Assembly (NCBI RefSeq): GCF_021290925.1
Contig: NZ_JAJSLX010000002.1
Span: 1,484,235 to 1,548,234, forward strand
Reading direction: 5' to 3'
Length of the DNA: 64,000 nt
DNA from: Sessilibacter corallicola
GTDB taxonomy: Bacteria; Pseudomonadota; Gammaproteobacteria; Pseudomonadales; Cellvibrionaceae
Part shown: piece after piece, positions 1-8,614 of the stretch
Numbering within the stretch: position 1 is the first letter of the stretch
How the letters are laid out: the number at the start of each line of letters is the position of its first letter
Program-made: the position numbers and the translations under genes
The notes under the pieces: model-generated
Told to the model about the DNA's origin: nothing
The model's input: only the letters and a program-made list of their open reading frames with translations
The model's database searches: none

Positions 1-452
1 ACCGCATGAGAAGCTTAGGCTCTCAACTCAAAGACGAGTACAGCGGTAGCTTCTATTCGACCAGTGCTGCATTACTTATGGCTAAACTGGCTGCCGAAGA
101 TGGCAATTTGGAAGAAGCCAAATTGCAATTGGAGTGGGCAAAAACAGACAACGCCAACGAAAAGCTGAATTTTGTGATTGATCAGCGATTAGCTCGCGTT
201 TTGTACGCTATGGGTGAATACGACAAAGCGTTAGCGTTGGTGAAAACCAGCCCTGAAGAATCTGCAAAAAGCTCTTACGCAGAAATTCGCGGTGATATTT
301 TCGCAGCTCAAAATAAGTCCGATGAAGCCGCAAAAGCTTATCAAATCGCATTGGATAACCTACCTGAGTCCGATTTTAATCGTCGTCGTTTTATTGATAT
401 GAAGCTTTCTGAGCAACGTTCAATTTCGCCTGAGCTGGCAGAGGCAGAGTAA
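1..452 (+). CDS. yfgM: YfgM-like TPR protein, 3' part (5' end outside window)
   Basis: This is the C-terminal ~150 residues of a tetratricopeptide protein; the frame is already open at the window edge, so the true start and the expected N-terminal membrane anchor are not visible. The visible part is helical, with TPR-like stretches such as YDKALALVKTSPEE and DEAAKAYQIALDNLP. YfgM of E. coli is an inner-membrane ancillary subunit of the SecYEG translocon that links to periplasmic chaperones. The call rests mainly on context: its stop codon is followed after 1 nt by bamB and then by der, the conserved yfgM-bamB-der order. Confidence 0.85.
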   Translation, partial: RMRSLGSQLKDEYSGSFYSTSAALLMAKLAAEDGNLEEAKLQLEWAKTDNANEKLNFVIDQRLARVLYAMGEYDKALALVKTSPEESAKSSYAEIRGDIFAAQNKSDEAAKAYQIALDNLPESDFNRRRFIDMKLSEQRSISPELAEAE

Positions 453-456
453 GTTG

Positions 457-1599
457 ATGCGTTTAGTAATTGTTGCGCTGGCGATATTTGCGCTTGCCGC
501 TTGTTCTAGTACCCCGAAAGAAGTTCAGCCTTCGCCGCTGGTGAAAGTCAGTAAGCAAATCAAAGTGAATCAGCTTTGGTCCAAGTCTGGCGGCAAAATC
601 GACGATAAAAAAGCGGCCAAGATCGTACCTGCGCTAGCTAATGGTCGAGCTTACACCGCTGATATCAAAGGTCGTGTTTACGCTTTTGACAGTTCGACTG
701 GAAAAAAACTGTGGCAAGAAAAGGTTGGTAAAAACATCTCTGGTGGTGTTGGTGCCAATACTACAACGGTTGCCGTCGGTACTTATGACGGTGAAGTTAT
801 CGCGTTAAATGCAGACGATGGCTCAGAATTGTGGCGAGTCACAGTCAGTACCGAAGTCTTATCTGCGCCTCAGTTGAACAGCAAATTAGTGGTCGTGCAC
901 ACCATTGATGGTCGCCTTCACGGTCTTGACGTAACAACGGGCGAGCAAGTTTGGCTCTACGACAACACGGCGCCTTTGCTGACTTTTCGTGGCACATCTT
1001 CGCCGTTAGTTACCGACACTATCGTTGCTGCTGGGTTTGATAACGGCAAAGTGATTGGTTTAAACCCTCGCAATGGCATTGCTCAGTGGGATGTTCGAGT
1101 GGCCATTCCGAAAGGCCGAACCGATCTAGAGCGCGTGGTTGATATCGACGGTTCACCGGTTATGTTGGGTGACTTGTTATTCGCTGCCAGCTACCAAGGT
1201 AGAATGGTTGCCGTCAGTCGTTCTTCTGGTCGTGGTTTGTGGGCAGTAGATACTTCTACTTATCGCGGTCTTTCAACCAACGGCTACTCCGTGTTTGTCA
1301 CCGCTGATAACGATGAAGTCAAAGCTCATAACGTGGCCAACGGTGAGCCGGTTTGGACCAACGACCAAATGCTGCGACGTAAGTTAACCGGGCCTGCGGT
1401 ATTGGGTGATTACGTATTAATCGCCGACAGTGAGGGCTACTTACACGTATTGTCTGCTGAATCTGGCGATTATTTAGGTCGACGTAAAGTGTCTGGTTCT
1501 GGTGTGAATGCGCCAATTGTTGTGTTCGCAGATACCGCTTATGTGTTGGATAATCGCGGTACTTTACACGCCTATCAGGTTGAAGCAATCGCGCAATAA
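457..1599 (+). CDS. bamB: Outer membrane assembly lipoprotein BamB
   Basis: BamB is the beta-propeller lipoprotein of the BAM complex, which inserts beta-barrel proteins into the outer membrane from its periplasmic face. The sequence starts with a lipoprotein signal ending in the lipobox LAAC (Cys16 from the ATG at 457). PQQ-like propeller blades follow, seen as repeated motifs of the type AFDSSTGKKLW, ALNADDGSELWR and GLDVTTGEQVW. The length of 380 residues is normal. A TTG lies one codon upstream at 454; I prefer the ATG. It is translationally coupled to the preceding yfgM. Confidence 0.95.
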   Translation: MRLVIVALAIFALAACSSTPKEVQPSPLVKVSKQIKVNQLWSKSGGKIDDKKAAKIVPALANGRAYTADIKGRVYAFDSSTGKKLWQEKVGKNISGGVGANTTTVAVGTYDGEVIALNADDGSELWRVTVSTEVLSAPQLNSKLVVVHTIDGRLHGLDVTTGEQVWLYDNTAPLLTFRGTSSPLVTDTIVAAGFDNGKVIGLNPRNGIAQWDVRVAIPKGRTDLERVVDIDGSPVMLGDLLFAASYQGRMVAVSRSSGRGLWAVDTSTYRGLSTNGYSVFVTADNDEVKAHNVANGEPVWTNDQMLRRKLTGPAVLGDYVLIADSEGYLHVLSAESGDYLGRRKVSGSGVNAPIVVFADTAYVLDNRGTLHAYQVEAIAQ

Positions 1600-1635
1600 A
1601 TCTCGTTTTTGATTGTTTTACTGAATAAACATTTC

Positions 1636-1677
1636 AAAACTGCTCTTCACTGAATGGTGAATGAGCAGTTTTCTATT
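1636..1677 (+). terminator. Rho-independent terminator after bamB
   Basis: Arms AAAACTGCTC (1636-1645) and GAGCAGTTTT (1663-1672) pair perfectly and extend inward through TTCAC/GTGAA with one bulged base. A T-rich run follows. It sits 37 nt after the bamB stop, so it should end the yfgM-bamB transcript before der. The A-run before the stem means it could work in both directions. Confidence 0.7.
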
Positions 1678-1812
1678 TTATGGCTTATCTGTTGGAACAC
1701 TCACACACAATTCCTCTTGATGTTAAACTCTCCCCATAATTCTATATTTGAAACTGCATGATCGTTATTCGTGTAGCCTAAATTTACGTAATCATATTGG
1801 TATTGATAATAA

Positions 1813-3210
1813 ATGTTGCCTGTTATTGCCCTTGTGGGTCGCCCTAATGTTGGTAAATCCACGCTTTTTAATCAGTTTACTCGCTCCAGGGATGCATTAG
1901 TTGCCGACTTTTCAGGTCTGACTCGCGACCGAAAATACGGTGAAGCTAATTTGCTGGGCCGTAAATGCATGATTGTTGATACCGGCGGTTTGAGCGGCGA
2001 AGATGAAGGCATCGATTCGGTGATGGCGAGTCAATCATTAGCGGCAATTGATGAAGCCGATTTGGTTTTATTTGTGGTTGATTGTAGGGCGGGTCTTACT
2101 TCCACAGATCAGATGATTGCCAATCACTTGCGCAAGCAAAGTAAAAAAGTACTTGTTGTTGCTAATAAAATTGACGGTAACAATCACGATGTTGTGGTAG
2201 CGCCGTTTTATGAGTTAGCGCTTGGAGAATTGCATCCTACGACTGCAACTCATGGTCGTGGTGTACGTTCATTGATGCAAGCCATATTGGATGTGTTGCC
2301 TGAACCGGTTGAAGCCGACGACGATGATATCGACAGTTTAAAAATTGCGGTTGTTGGTCGTCCTAACGTGGGTAAATCCACGTTGGTAAATCGCATGTTG
2401 GGTGAGGACCGGGTGGTTGTTTATGACATGCCAGGTACAACGCGCGACAGCATTTATATTCATTATCAGCGTAATGAAAAAAATTACACCATTATTGATA
2501 CCGCCGGAGTACGCCGTCGAAAAAATATTTCTCTAGCGGTAGAGAAATTTTCCATCGTAAAAACGCTGCAGGCAATTTCGGATGCAAACGTAGTTATTTT
2601 ATTGATGGATGCCCAAGAAGGTATTGTTGAGCAAGATTTGCATTTGTTAGGGCAAGTTATTGAAGCGGGAAGAGGTGTGGTATTAGCACTTAATAAATGG
2701 GACGGCCTCGACAGCGAACACAAAGATTACATTAAAAATGAATTGCTGCGTCGATTGCAGTTTGTCGACTTTGCCGATATGCATTTTATTTCCGCGTTGC
2801 ACGGTACTAACGTTGGCCATCTTTATGAATCCGTTGAAAAAGCGTATTCATCAGCAACGGATAAGTTATCGACCAACCAGTTAACCCGAATTCTTGAAGA
2901 TGCGGTTAGCGTTCATCAACCTCCGTTGGTTAATGGTCGTCGAATTAAATTGCGATACGCGCATGCGGGCGGGCATAATCCGCCGATTATTGTTATTCAC
3001 GGTAATCAAACTGATTCTGTACCTAGCCATTATCGCCGTTACTTAGAAAAAACGTTCCGACGCGTTTTGGATTTGCATGGCACGCCGGTGAGAATCGAAT
3101 TTAAGACAACAGACAATCCTTACGCTAACAAAAATAAGAAAAAAACTTTTAAGCGTACCGACAAAAAGGCGTTGCTACAAAAACGAACTCAGAAACAGAA
3201 AAAGAAATAA
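1813..3210 (+). CDS. der: Ribosome biogenesis GTPase Der (EngA)
   Basis: Der is a cytoplasmic double GTPase needed for 50S ribosome maturation. Two G domains are evident: the first G1 motif GRPNVGKST is at residues 9-17, with DTGG (G3) and NKID (G4). The second repeats GRPNVGKST near residue 182, with DTAG and NKWD. A KH-like C-terminal domain with [10 protein letters not shown] follows, and the tail is very lysine rich, as is common for RNA-binding C-termini. The length of 465 residues is typical. It follows bamB as in E. coli and Pseudomonas but is separated from it by a terminator and 213 bases. Confidence 0.97.
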   Translation: MLPVIALVGRPNVGKSTLFNQFTRSRDALVADFSGLTRDRKYGEANLLGRKCMIVDTGGLSGEDEGIDSVMASQSLAAIDEADLVLFVVDCRAGLTSTDQMIANHLRKQSKKVLVVANKIDGNNHDVVVAPFYELALGELHPTTATHGRGVRSLMQAILDVLPEPVEADDDDIDSLKIAVVGRPNVGKSTLVNRMLGEDRVVVYDMPGTTRDSIYIHYQRNEKNYTIIDTAGVRRRKNISLAVEKFSIVKTLQAISDANVVILLMDAQEGIVEQDLHLLGQVIEAGRGVVLALNKWDGLDSEHKDYIKNELLRRLQFVDFADMHFISALHGTNVGHLYESVEKAYSSATDKLSTNQLTRILEDAVSVHQPPLVNGRRIKLRYAHAGGHNPPIIVIHGNQTDSVPSHYRRYLEKTFRRVLDLHGTPVRIEFKTTDNPYANKNKKKTFKRTDKKALLQKRTQKQKKK

Positions 3211-3240
3211 AAATACTTTTTCGTATAACATCTCTGACGT

Positions 3241-3270
3241 AATTTGAGGCCTTTTTTTGGCCTCAAATTT
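3241..3270 (+). terminator. Rho-independent terminator after der
   Basis: A perfect 11-bp stem, AATTTGAGGCC (3241-3251) and GGCCTCAAATT (3259-3269), closes on a loop of seven T residues and is followed by a T-rich stretch. It lies 30 nt after the der stop. Confidence 0.8.
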
Positions 3271-3556
3271 ATTTTCTCTTAAAACTCTATTATTGTTTTT
3301 TCAAACTGCATCTCCCTTCGCTCTAATCAGTTCCTTTCAAAGAGTTGCACTTTTACTTCTTGGTCAACTTTCTGTTCATATGCATCACTTCGATGTCTTT
3401 AATTTCAATCGTCAACTTTTCGAGCGTTTGTTGAAAGTGCCTAATTGAAAATAAAAAGTTCCCGCGTGAGACAATTTATGGCTAAGAAGTACTAGTGGTA
3501 TATGGATGAACGGATGATGTGCCTGAATTTTGGCGGCTACTAGGAATATTTTTAAG
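3271..3556. other. Intergenic spacer between der and the DUF2167 gene
   Basis: Past the der terminator there is AT-rich DNA with no gene I can support. An open frame of about 60 codons (3257-3448) starts inside the terminator hairpin and has no family resemblance, so I do not call it. The spacer ends with AGGA at 3542-3545, a plausible ribosome binding site for the next gene. Confidence 0.5.
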
Positions 3557-4468
3557 ATGAAAATTGTTTTTGCAGTGCTGATGTTAGTGGTAATGGCCGG
3601 TGTGTTTACGCCACGAATTTATGCGCAAGAAGCTTCGGATGAGCAAGCGGTATCTGAGCAGGATCAAGCTTATATTGAATGGGCTCAGCAGTTGTGGGAT
3701 TCGTTTGAGCTGCAAACCGGAATGGTCGAGTTGAATAAGGCCAACGCCACATTGAATATTCCTGACTCTTTTTATTTTTTAAATAGCAGCGATTCCCAAA
3801 AAGTATTAGTGGATGTGTGGGGTAATCCAGAAGGCAATAAACCGTTAGGTATGTTACTTCCCGCTGGAAGTACTCCGTTTGATTCTGATTCATGGGCGGT
3901 TACTATTGAGTATGAAGAAGACGGCTATGTCTCTGATAAAGACGCTGAAGAGATTGATTATGCTGAACTCTTGTTGCAATTGCAGCGTGATGCTCGCGAA
4001 GAAAGTAAGGCACGAGTTGAGCAAGGTTATGACGCGATTGAGTTAGTAGGCTGGGCTGCGCATCCATTTTATGATCAAGCTGAGAATAAGCTGCACTGGG
4101 CAAAAGAATATAAGTTCGGTTCAAGTGCGACTAATACACTGAATTACAATATTCGTGTTTTGGGGCGCAAAGGCGTATTGGTGCTGAATTTTATTGCCGA
4201 TATTAATCAATTACCCGAAATAGAAAGCCAGTTGGATACCGTACTGGCACTTGCCAACTTTGAGCAAGGCTCGCGTTATGCGGATTTTGATCCCGATATT
4301 GATCAGGTGGCGGCTTACGGTTTAGGAGCGTTAGTGGCTGGAAAGGTGATTGCTAAAACCGGTGCTCTGGCGATATTGGTGGTTTTGCTGAAAAAGTTTT
4401 GGGTGTTTCTGTTGTTTGGTGTTGGTGCTCTTTTCAAAGTTTTTTATAGAAAACTGAAGGCATCCTAA
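3557..4468 (+). CDS. DUF2167 family membrane-anchored protein
   Basis: A 303-residue exported protein. I start it at the ATG at 3557, because the nine extra codons back to a TTG at 3530 carry no signal, while the ATG opens a clean signal peptide (MKIVFAVLMLVVMAGVF) with a likely cut after IYA. The body carries hallmarks I associate with DUF2167: LVDVWGNPEG, EYEEDGYVSDKDAEEIDY, ELVGWAAHPFYD, LHWAKEY and LNYNIRVLGRKGVLVLN. Two hydrophobic segments close to the C-terminus (about 255-275 and 280-297) would anchor it in the inner membrane. The family function is unknown. It is a single gene between two terminators. Confidence 0.85.
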   Translation: MKIVFAVLMLVVMAGVFTPRIYAQEASDEQAVSEQDQAYIEWAQQLWDSFELQTGMVELNKANATLNIPDSFYFLNSSDSQKVLVDVWGNPEGNKPLGMLLPAGSTPFDSDSWAVTIEYEEDGYVSDKDAEEIDYAELLLQLQRDAREESKARVEQGYDAIELVGWAAHPFYDQAENKLHWAKEYKFGSSATNTLNYNIRVLGRKGVLVLNFIADINQLPEIESQLDTVLALANFEQGSRYADFDPDIDQVAAYGLGALVAGKVIAKTGALAILVVLLKKFWVFLLFGVGALFKVFYRKLKAS

Positions 4469-4495
4469 TGCATCGCAGGTTCTAATCATTTTTAG

Positions 4496-4550
4496 CTTAC
4501 TTGCACTTAATCATTACCTTATGAAAAAAGTGACAAGTGCAAGTAAGTTT
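4496..4550 (+). terminator. Hairpin terminator between convergent genes
   Basis: A perfect 13-bp stem, CTTACTTGCACTT (4496-4508) and AAGTGCAAGTAAG (4535-4547), has a 26-nt loop and is followed by TTTTG. It lies between the end of the DUF2167 gene and the end of the convergent yciK, so it may serve both directions. Confidence 0.6.
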
Positions 4551-4580
4551 TGAAAAACTCTAGTATAAATCAATATTTGT

Positions 4581-5339
4581 TTAAGCCAGTTTTTTCGCAT
4601 CAAAATGAACGCCGTTAACATCGGTGCTTTCGTCGCTCATTAAGTAAGTGTACAACGGCATATGTTTTTGTGCTGGTACGACAGTTTCTGGGTTTTCAGC
4701 TGGATAAGCCATGGCGCGCATGCTGGTTCTTGTTGCGCCAGGATTTATCGAGTTAATTCTTACGTTATTGGTTCCTTCCCATTCATCGGCAAGAATTTCG
4801 GTTAAGTTTCTAAGCGCTGATTTTGAAACTGAATACGCACCCCAATAAGCACGACCTTTTTCCGCAACTGAAGACGTTGTCGTTACAACGCTGGCATTCT
4901 CTGCAGCTTCGAGCAGTGGCGTTAACGCTTTGATCATCATAAATGGAGAATGTAGATTCACCTGCATTAATTTGTACCAGGCTTCGGTATCGTAATTACT
5001 GATGGGTGTTCTGGCGCCAAGCTCGGCGGCGTTAATTAATAGGCCGTCTAAGCGTTGGTATTCTTCATTGAGTTTCAGATACATATCTTCGTAATCTTTC
5101 TCAACAGCGCCCTCAAAGTTAATTGGGTAGATCGCTGCTTCGTGATTACCGGCCGCTTCAATTTCGTCGTAAACCATTTCTAGCTTAGCGATGGTTCGGC
5201 CCATTAAGATGACGGTTGCCCCAAGCTTAGCAAAGGTGAGGGCGGCTTCTTTTCCAATGCCATCTCCTGCGCCGGTGACAACAATCACTTTGTCTTTGAG
5301 TAAATTATCGGAGATTGTAAAGGTATCAGGTAAAAACAT
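4581..5339 (-). CDS. yciK: YciK family short-chain dehydrogenase
   Basis: A 252-residue classical SDR oxidoreductase of the YciK group. The nucleotide-binding motif TGAGDGIGKE is at about residues 22-31, NAA is at about 102, and the catalytic pair Y-x3-K occurs in AYSVSKSAL after the serine-rich TTTSSVAEKGR. The physiological substrate of YciK is not known. It follows mupP and ubiG on the same strand, the order found in Pseudomonas (ubiG-mupP-yciK), with a 29-nt gap from mupP. Confidence 0.92.
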   Translation of the reverse strand: MFLPDTFTISDNLLKDKVIVVTGAGDGIGKEAALTFAKLGATVILMGRTIAKLEMVYDEIEAAGNHEAAIYPINFEGAVEKDYEDMYLKLNEEYQRLDGLLINAAELGARTPISNYDTEAWYKLMQVNLHSPFMMIKALTPLLEAAENASVVTTTSSVAEKGRAYWGAYSVSKSALRNLTEILADEWEGTNNVRINSINPGATRTSMRAMAYPAENPETVVPAQKHMPLYTYLMSDESTDVNGVHFDAKKLA

Positions 5340-5368
5340 AATAATCGTTAATTAAATAGTTGCTTATG

Positions 5369-6049
5369 CTAAATAAAATTTAAAATATCGCTGGGAGTCT
5401 GAGCCAGCCAGTCTGCTTGCCAAGCTTCTTTTGGGTTTTCTTCAGAAAAGTATCCCCAATTGGCAACGACTGATTTCATATTGGCTGCGATGGCTGAGTC
5501 GATGTCGCGTTTGTGATCGCCAACATAAATGCTGGTTGCCGGTTTTTTATTTAATTTTTCGCACGCCAGCAGCAGTGGTTCAGGACTGGGTTTGGCTTCG
5601 TTAACGTGATCGGGACAAATCAAAACCTGTGGTTTAAGATTTAATTGAGTCATTAACGGTGTAGAAAAACGTTCCGGCTTGTTGGTAACAATTCCCCAAG
5701 CAATATTTTTATTTTCTAAGGTGTGGAGCAGCGTATCCATTCCGTCAAACAATTGTGAATGACTGGTAAGGTTAATGATTTGCTCGTGGTATCGTTCCAG
5801 AAAGGTTGCTAAATTTTTATCGAATTTAGGTTCACCTTGCTGGCCACCGAACGCTAATCCCACCATTTTACGTGCACCGCCAGAGACGGTATCGCGAATA
5901 ATTTGTGGGTCTAGCGCGGGCAAGTGTTGCTCTTTGCGCATGCTATTTAATATGTGGACGAAATCTGGCGCGGTATCCAGAAGTGTTCCGTCCAAATCAA
6001 ATAAAATGCAATCCACTTTCACAGCGTTTATCACCACGGCTTGTGTCAC
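5369..6049 (-). CDS. mupP: HAD phosphatase MupP/Gph-like
   Basis: A 226-residue HAD-superfamily phosphatase of the phosphoglycolate phosphatase type. Motif I is DLDGTLLDT with D18 and D20, motif II is VTNKP, and motif IV is VGDHKRDID. In pseudomonads the homologue in exactly this position, between ubiG and yciK, is MupP, the N-acetylmuramic acid 6-phosphate phosphatase of the peptidoglycan recycling route. That role is therefore more likely here than 2-phosphoglycolate dephosphorylation, but the sequence alone does not separate the two. It starts 4 nt after the ubiG stop, so the genes are co-transcribed. Confidence 0.85.
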   Translation of the reverse strand: MTQAVVINAVKVDCILFDLDGTLLDTAPDFVHILNSMRKEQHLPALDPQIIRDTVSGGARKMVGLAFGGQQGEPKFDKNLATFLERYHEQIINLTSHSQLFDGMDTLLHTLENKNIAWGIVTNKPERFSTPLMTQLNLKPQVLICPDHVNEAKPSPEPLLLACEKLNKKPATSIYVGDHKRDIDSAIAANMKSVVANWGYFSEENPKEAWQADWLAQTPSDILNFI

Positions 6050-6053
6050 AAAT

Positions 6054-6755
6054 TTATTCCGGCTTTTGTGCGGTTATAAAATAATTGATATCGACATCGT
6101 TCGGGCTTAATTTAAAATCTTTTGTTAATGGATTGTAGACCAAGCCTGTGATGTCACGAATGGATAAATCGGCGTGCCGAACCATCGTGCTTAATTCTGA
6201 AGGTTTGATAAATTTACTGTAGTCGTGAGTGCCTTTAGGTACTATTTTTAGTAAATATTCTGCACCTACAATCATGGCGCCGTAGCTTTTGGGATTGCGA
6301 TTAATCGTAGAAAGAAACAGATATCCGCCAGGTTTAACCATGCTTGCACAGGCTCTAACAATTGAAGCGGGATCGGGAACGTGCTCAAGCATTTCCATGC
6401 AGGTGACGATATCAAATGCTTCTTTGTGGTCTTGAGCAAAATCTTCTGCGCTGACTTTTTGATAATCTATATCGACGCCTGTTTCAAGTGCGTGTAATTT
6501 GGCAACTTCAAGTGGCGCCGTACTCAAATCAATTCCTGTAACGCTGGCGCCTCTTAGTGCTAGTGCTTCACTTAAAATTCCACCACCACAACCAACATCT
6601 AGAACTTTTTTCTCAGCCACTGGCTGAGTCTCTTCAATGTAATTACACCGAATTGGGTTGATGTCATGAAGCGCTTTGTATTCGCTGTTTTTATCCCACC
6701 AGCGCTCGGCGCTAGCTTCAAATTTAGCCAATTCTGAAGGGTCTACATTTGCCAT
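6054..6755 (-). CDS. ubiG: Ubiquinone biosynthesis O-methyltransferase UbiG
   Basis: UbiG carries out both O-methylations in ubiquinone synthesis using S-adenosylmethionine. Family marks are the N-terminal [20 protein letters not shown], the SAM-binding motif [17 protein letters not shown], the acidic loop ITGIDLS-like [10 protein letters not shown], and the later [14 protein letters not shown]. The 233-residue length is normal. It is the first gene of the ubiG-mupP-yciK run, with a short gap (69 nt) from the upstream amidohydrolase. Confidence 0.95.
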   Translation of the reverse strand: MANVDPSELAKFEASAERWWDKNSEYKALHDINPIRCNYIEETQPVAEKKVLDVGCGGGILSEALALRGASVTGIDLSTAPLEVAKLHALETGVDIDYQKVSAEDFAQDHKEAFDIVTCMEMLEHVPDPASIVRACASMVKPGGYLFLSTINRNPKSYGAMIVGAEYLLKIVPKGTHDYSKFIKPSELSTMVRHADLSIRDITGLVYNPLTKDFKLSPNDVDINYFITAQKPE

Positions 6756-6824
6756 AAGAATGTCTTATCTGTACGTTTGAATATCTATATAAAATTATAT
6801 TGCCCGGTTTTAATATCACAGGCA

Positions 6825-8189
6825 TTAGTGCTCAAGCTTTTCGCGCCATTGTTGAGTCTTTGATAATACCGCGCTTTCATCAATCGTGGTTAAACAACCG
6901 TTTTCAAGAAGCTGTTTGCCATTGATCCAGACATTACTGACCGATTGACTGGATTCGGAATACACCAGCGAGCTCAACGGTGAGTATACCGGTTGTTGAG
7001 CGATTTTACTCAGATCTACCGCGGTTATATCCGCTTGTTTTCCGATTTCGATACTGCCGATTTTATGATCCAGGCCAAGTGCTTTTGCTGAATCAATGGT
7101 TGCAAGTTGTAGCGCTTGTTCTGCGGATAATGCCTCGGCATTGTTTGCGGTGACTTTTGCCAGCAGTGCCGCTTGAGTCATTTCACTGATCATGTTGAGA
7201 CTGTTATTACTCGCCGCGCTGTCAGTGCCTAATCCGGTTGGAATACCGTTTTCTCGCATTAGCTGAATGGGGGTTTGTCCGCTGGCGAGTTTCATGTTTG
7301 AGCGAGGGCAGTGGATCACCGATGCGCCAGTCTCTTTGAGGATTTCAATGTCTTCGCCACAGATTTGCGTCATGTGAACACACTGTGTTTTCGGGGATAA
7401 AACGCCGAGATTTTTCAACCGTTGTAGCGGTCGTAGGCCGTGTTGCTTGATGCTCTGTTCAACTTCAGCTTCGGTTTCGTGAACGTGAATATGAACGCCC
7501 AGCTGTAAGTTTTGGTTGGCGGTGAGTATGGCTTCAAACGTGTTGTCACCGACAGTGTATGGCGCGTGCGGACCAAAGGCGATGGTAATTAGCTCGTTCG
7601 AACCTGGATTTTGCTGCTCTAATGCCAGTTCTGTTATAGCGTCTATGTACGCTTGCGATCCGTTTTTCCAGTTGCTCGGAAAATCAAAAACCGGTGGCGC
7701 AATATAAGCGCGCATTCCTGCTTTTTTCGCGGCTTCAATGGTTGCTTTGGGAAAAAAATACATGTCGGCAAAACAGGTTGTTCCAGATTTAATCATTTCG
7801 GCAATTGCCAGCTGGCTGCCGTCGTGAACAAATTCATGGCTAACGTGCGCACTTTCTGCTGGCCACATGTGATCATTGAGCCAAGTCATTAATGGCAAGT
7901 CGTCGGCGTAGCCTCGAAACAATGCCATTCCTGCGTGCCCGTGCGCGTTGATTAATCCCGGAATTAACAGTTGGTTAGGCAACTCAACGGCGTTTTTTGC
8001 AATGAATTTTTCTGCAACGCTTATTGTCGGCGAAATATCGACGATGATTCCTTGATTAACAACAACAGTGTGATCTTTCAATAATGTGTTGTCAGAATCG
8101 ACGGTCGCCAGCCATTTGGCAGAGATTAAAAGGTCAACTTCAAGTTTTGCGGTGGGTGATGGCTTATCGCTGGAATTTTCTATACTCAT
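6825..8189 (-). CDS. mtaD: TRZ/ATZ family amidohydrolase (5'-methylthioadenosine / S-adenosylhomocysteine deaminase-like)
   Basis: A 454-residue metal-dependent deaminase of the MtaD/TRZ-ATZ group, which deaminates methylthioadenosine, S-adenosylhomocysteine or related purines. Metal ligands are visible in the order NAHGHAGMALFRG, FGPHAPYTV, HVHETEAEVE and LGTDSAASNN. I start it at the ATG at 8189; a TTG at 8204 extends it by five codons but would sit directly on the AAGG element. It lies beside ubiG and gyrA, as the homologous gene does in Pseudomonas. The exact substrate cannot be read from the sequence. Confidence 0.85.
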   Translation of the reverse strand: MSIENSSDKPSPTAKLEVDLLISAKWLATVDSDNTLLKDHTVVVNQGIIVDISPTISVAEKFIAKNAVELPNQLLIPGLINAHGHAGMALFRGYADDLPLMTWLNDHMWPAESAHVSHEFVHDGSQLAIAEMIKSGTTCFADMYFFPKATIEAAKKAGMRAYIAPPVFDFPSNWKNGSQAYIDAITELALEQQNPGSNELITIAFGPHAPYTVGDNTFEAILTANQNLQLGVHIHVHETEAEVEQSIKQHGLRPLQRLKNLGVLSPKTQCVHMTQICGEDIEILKETGASVIHCPRSNMKLASGQTPIQLMRENGIPTGLGTDSAASNNSLNMISEMTQAALLAKVTANNAEALSAEQALQLATIDSAKALGLDHKIGSIEIGKQADITAVDLSKIAQQPVYSPLSSLVYSESSQSVSNVWINGKQLLENGCLTTIDESAVLSKTQQWREKLEH

Positions 8190-8614
8190 TTGTTTGAAAA
8201 CCAACCTTTTTGATTGCTAATTGTGTGTTTAGATCAAGTCCTTTTGAGTATAACTGTCTCGGCCCACTTCAAGCATCAACAATAGTACGTATCTTACTGA
8301 TTTTATGGTAGAATCCCGCTTTACTGCGCCATTCAAGGGATATGAAAAGTGCGTTCTGCATTCGATTGGGTGTAGGTGTCATATTTGCGATATTGTAGTT
8401 ACGCATAACGATTAATTTTTGAGCGCCAAATGTGAGGCGTTTGAGTTTTTCGAAAAGTAATGCGTAGGGTATCGGCAAATTTATGGGCATTTACTCATCA
8501 AAGCTTAAGTTGTTCGATAACGGCACTTCATTGCCTTTAGTTCGCGAACAAAGCAGATAAATTCACACCGGAATATTGCAAACGATTTAACGCAATTCAG
8601 GCAAATAAAACTAT
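8190..8614. other. Divergent regulatory region between mtaD-like gene and gyrA
   Basis: This is 425 bases between divergent genes. An extended -10 like element, TGG followed by TAGAAT (8306-8314), points toward gyrA and would give a leader of about 290 nt, but no good -35 box lies before it. The minus-strand open frame at 8269-8490 resembles nothing and crosses this element, so I do not call it a gene. Confidence 0.35.

Noticed and set aside
3257-3448. 63-codon plus-strand gene after der
   Set aside because: It begins inside the der terminator hairpin, has no ribosome binding site and resembles no family.
8269-8490. 73-codon minus-strand gene upstream of gyrA
   Set aside because: No family resemblance, and it covers the extended -10 element that points to gyrA.
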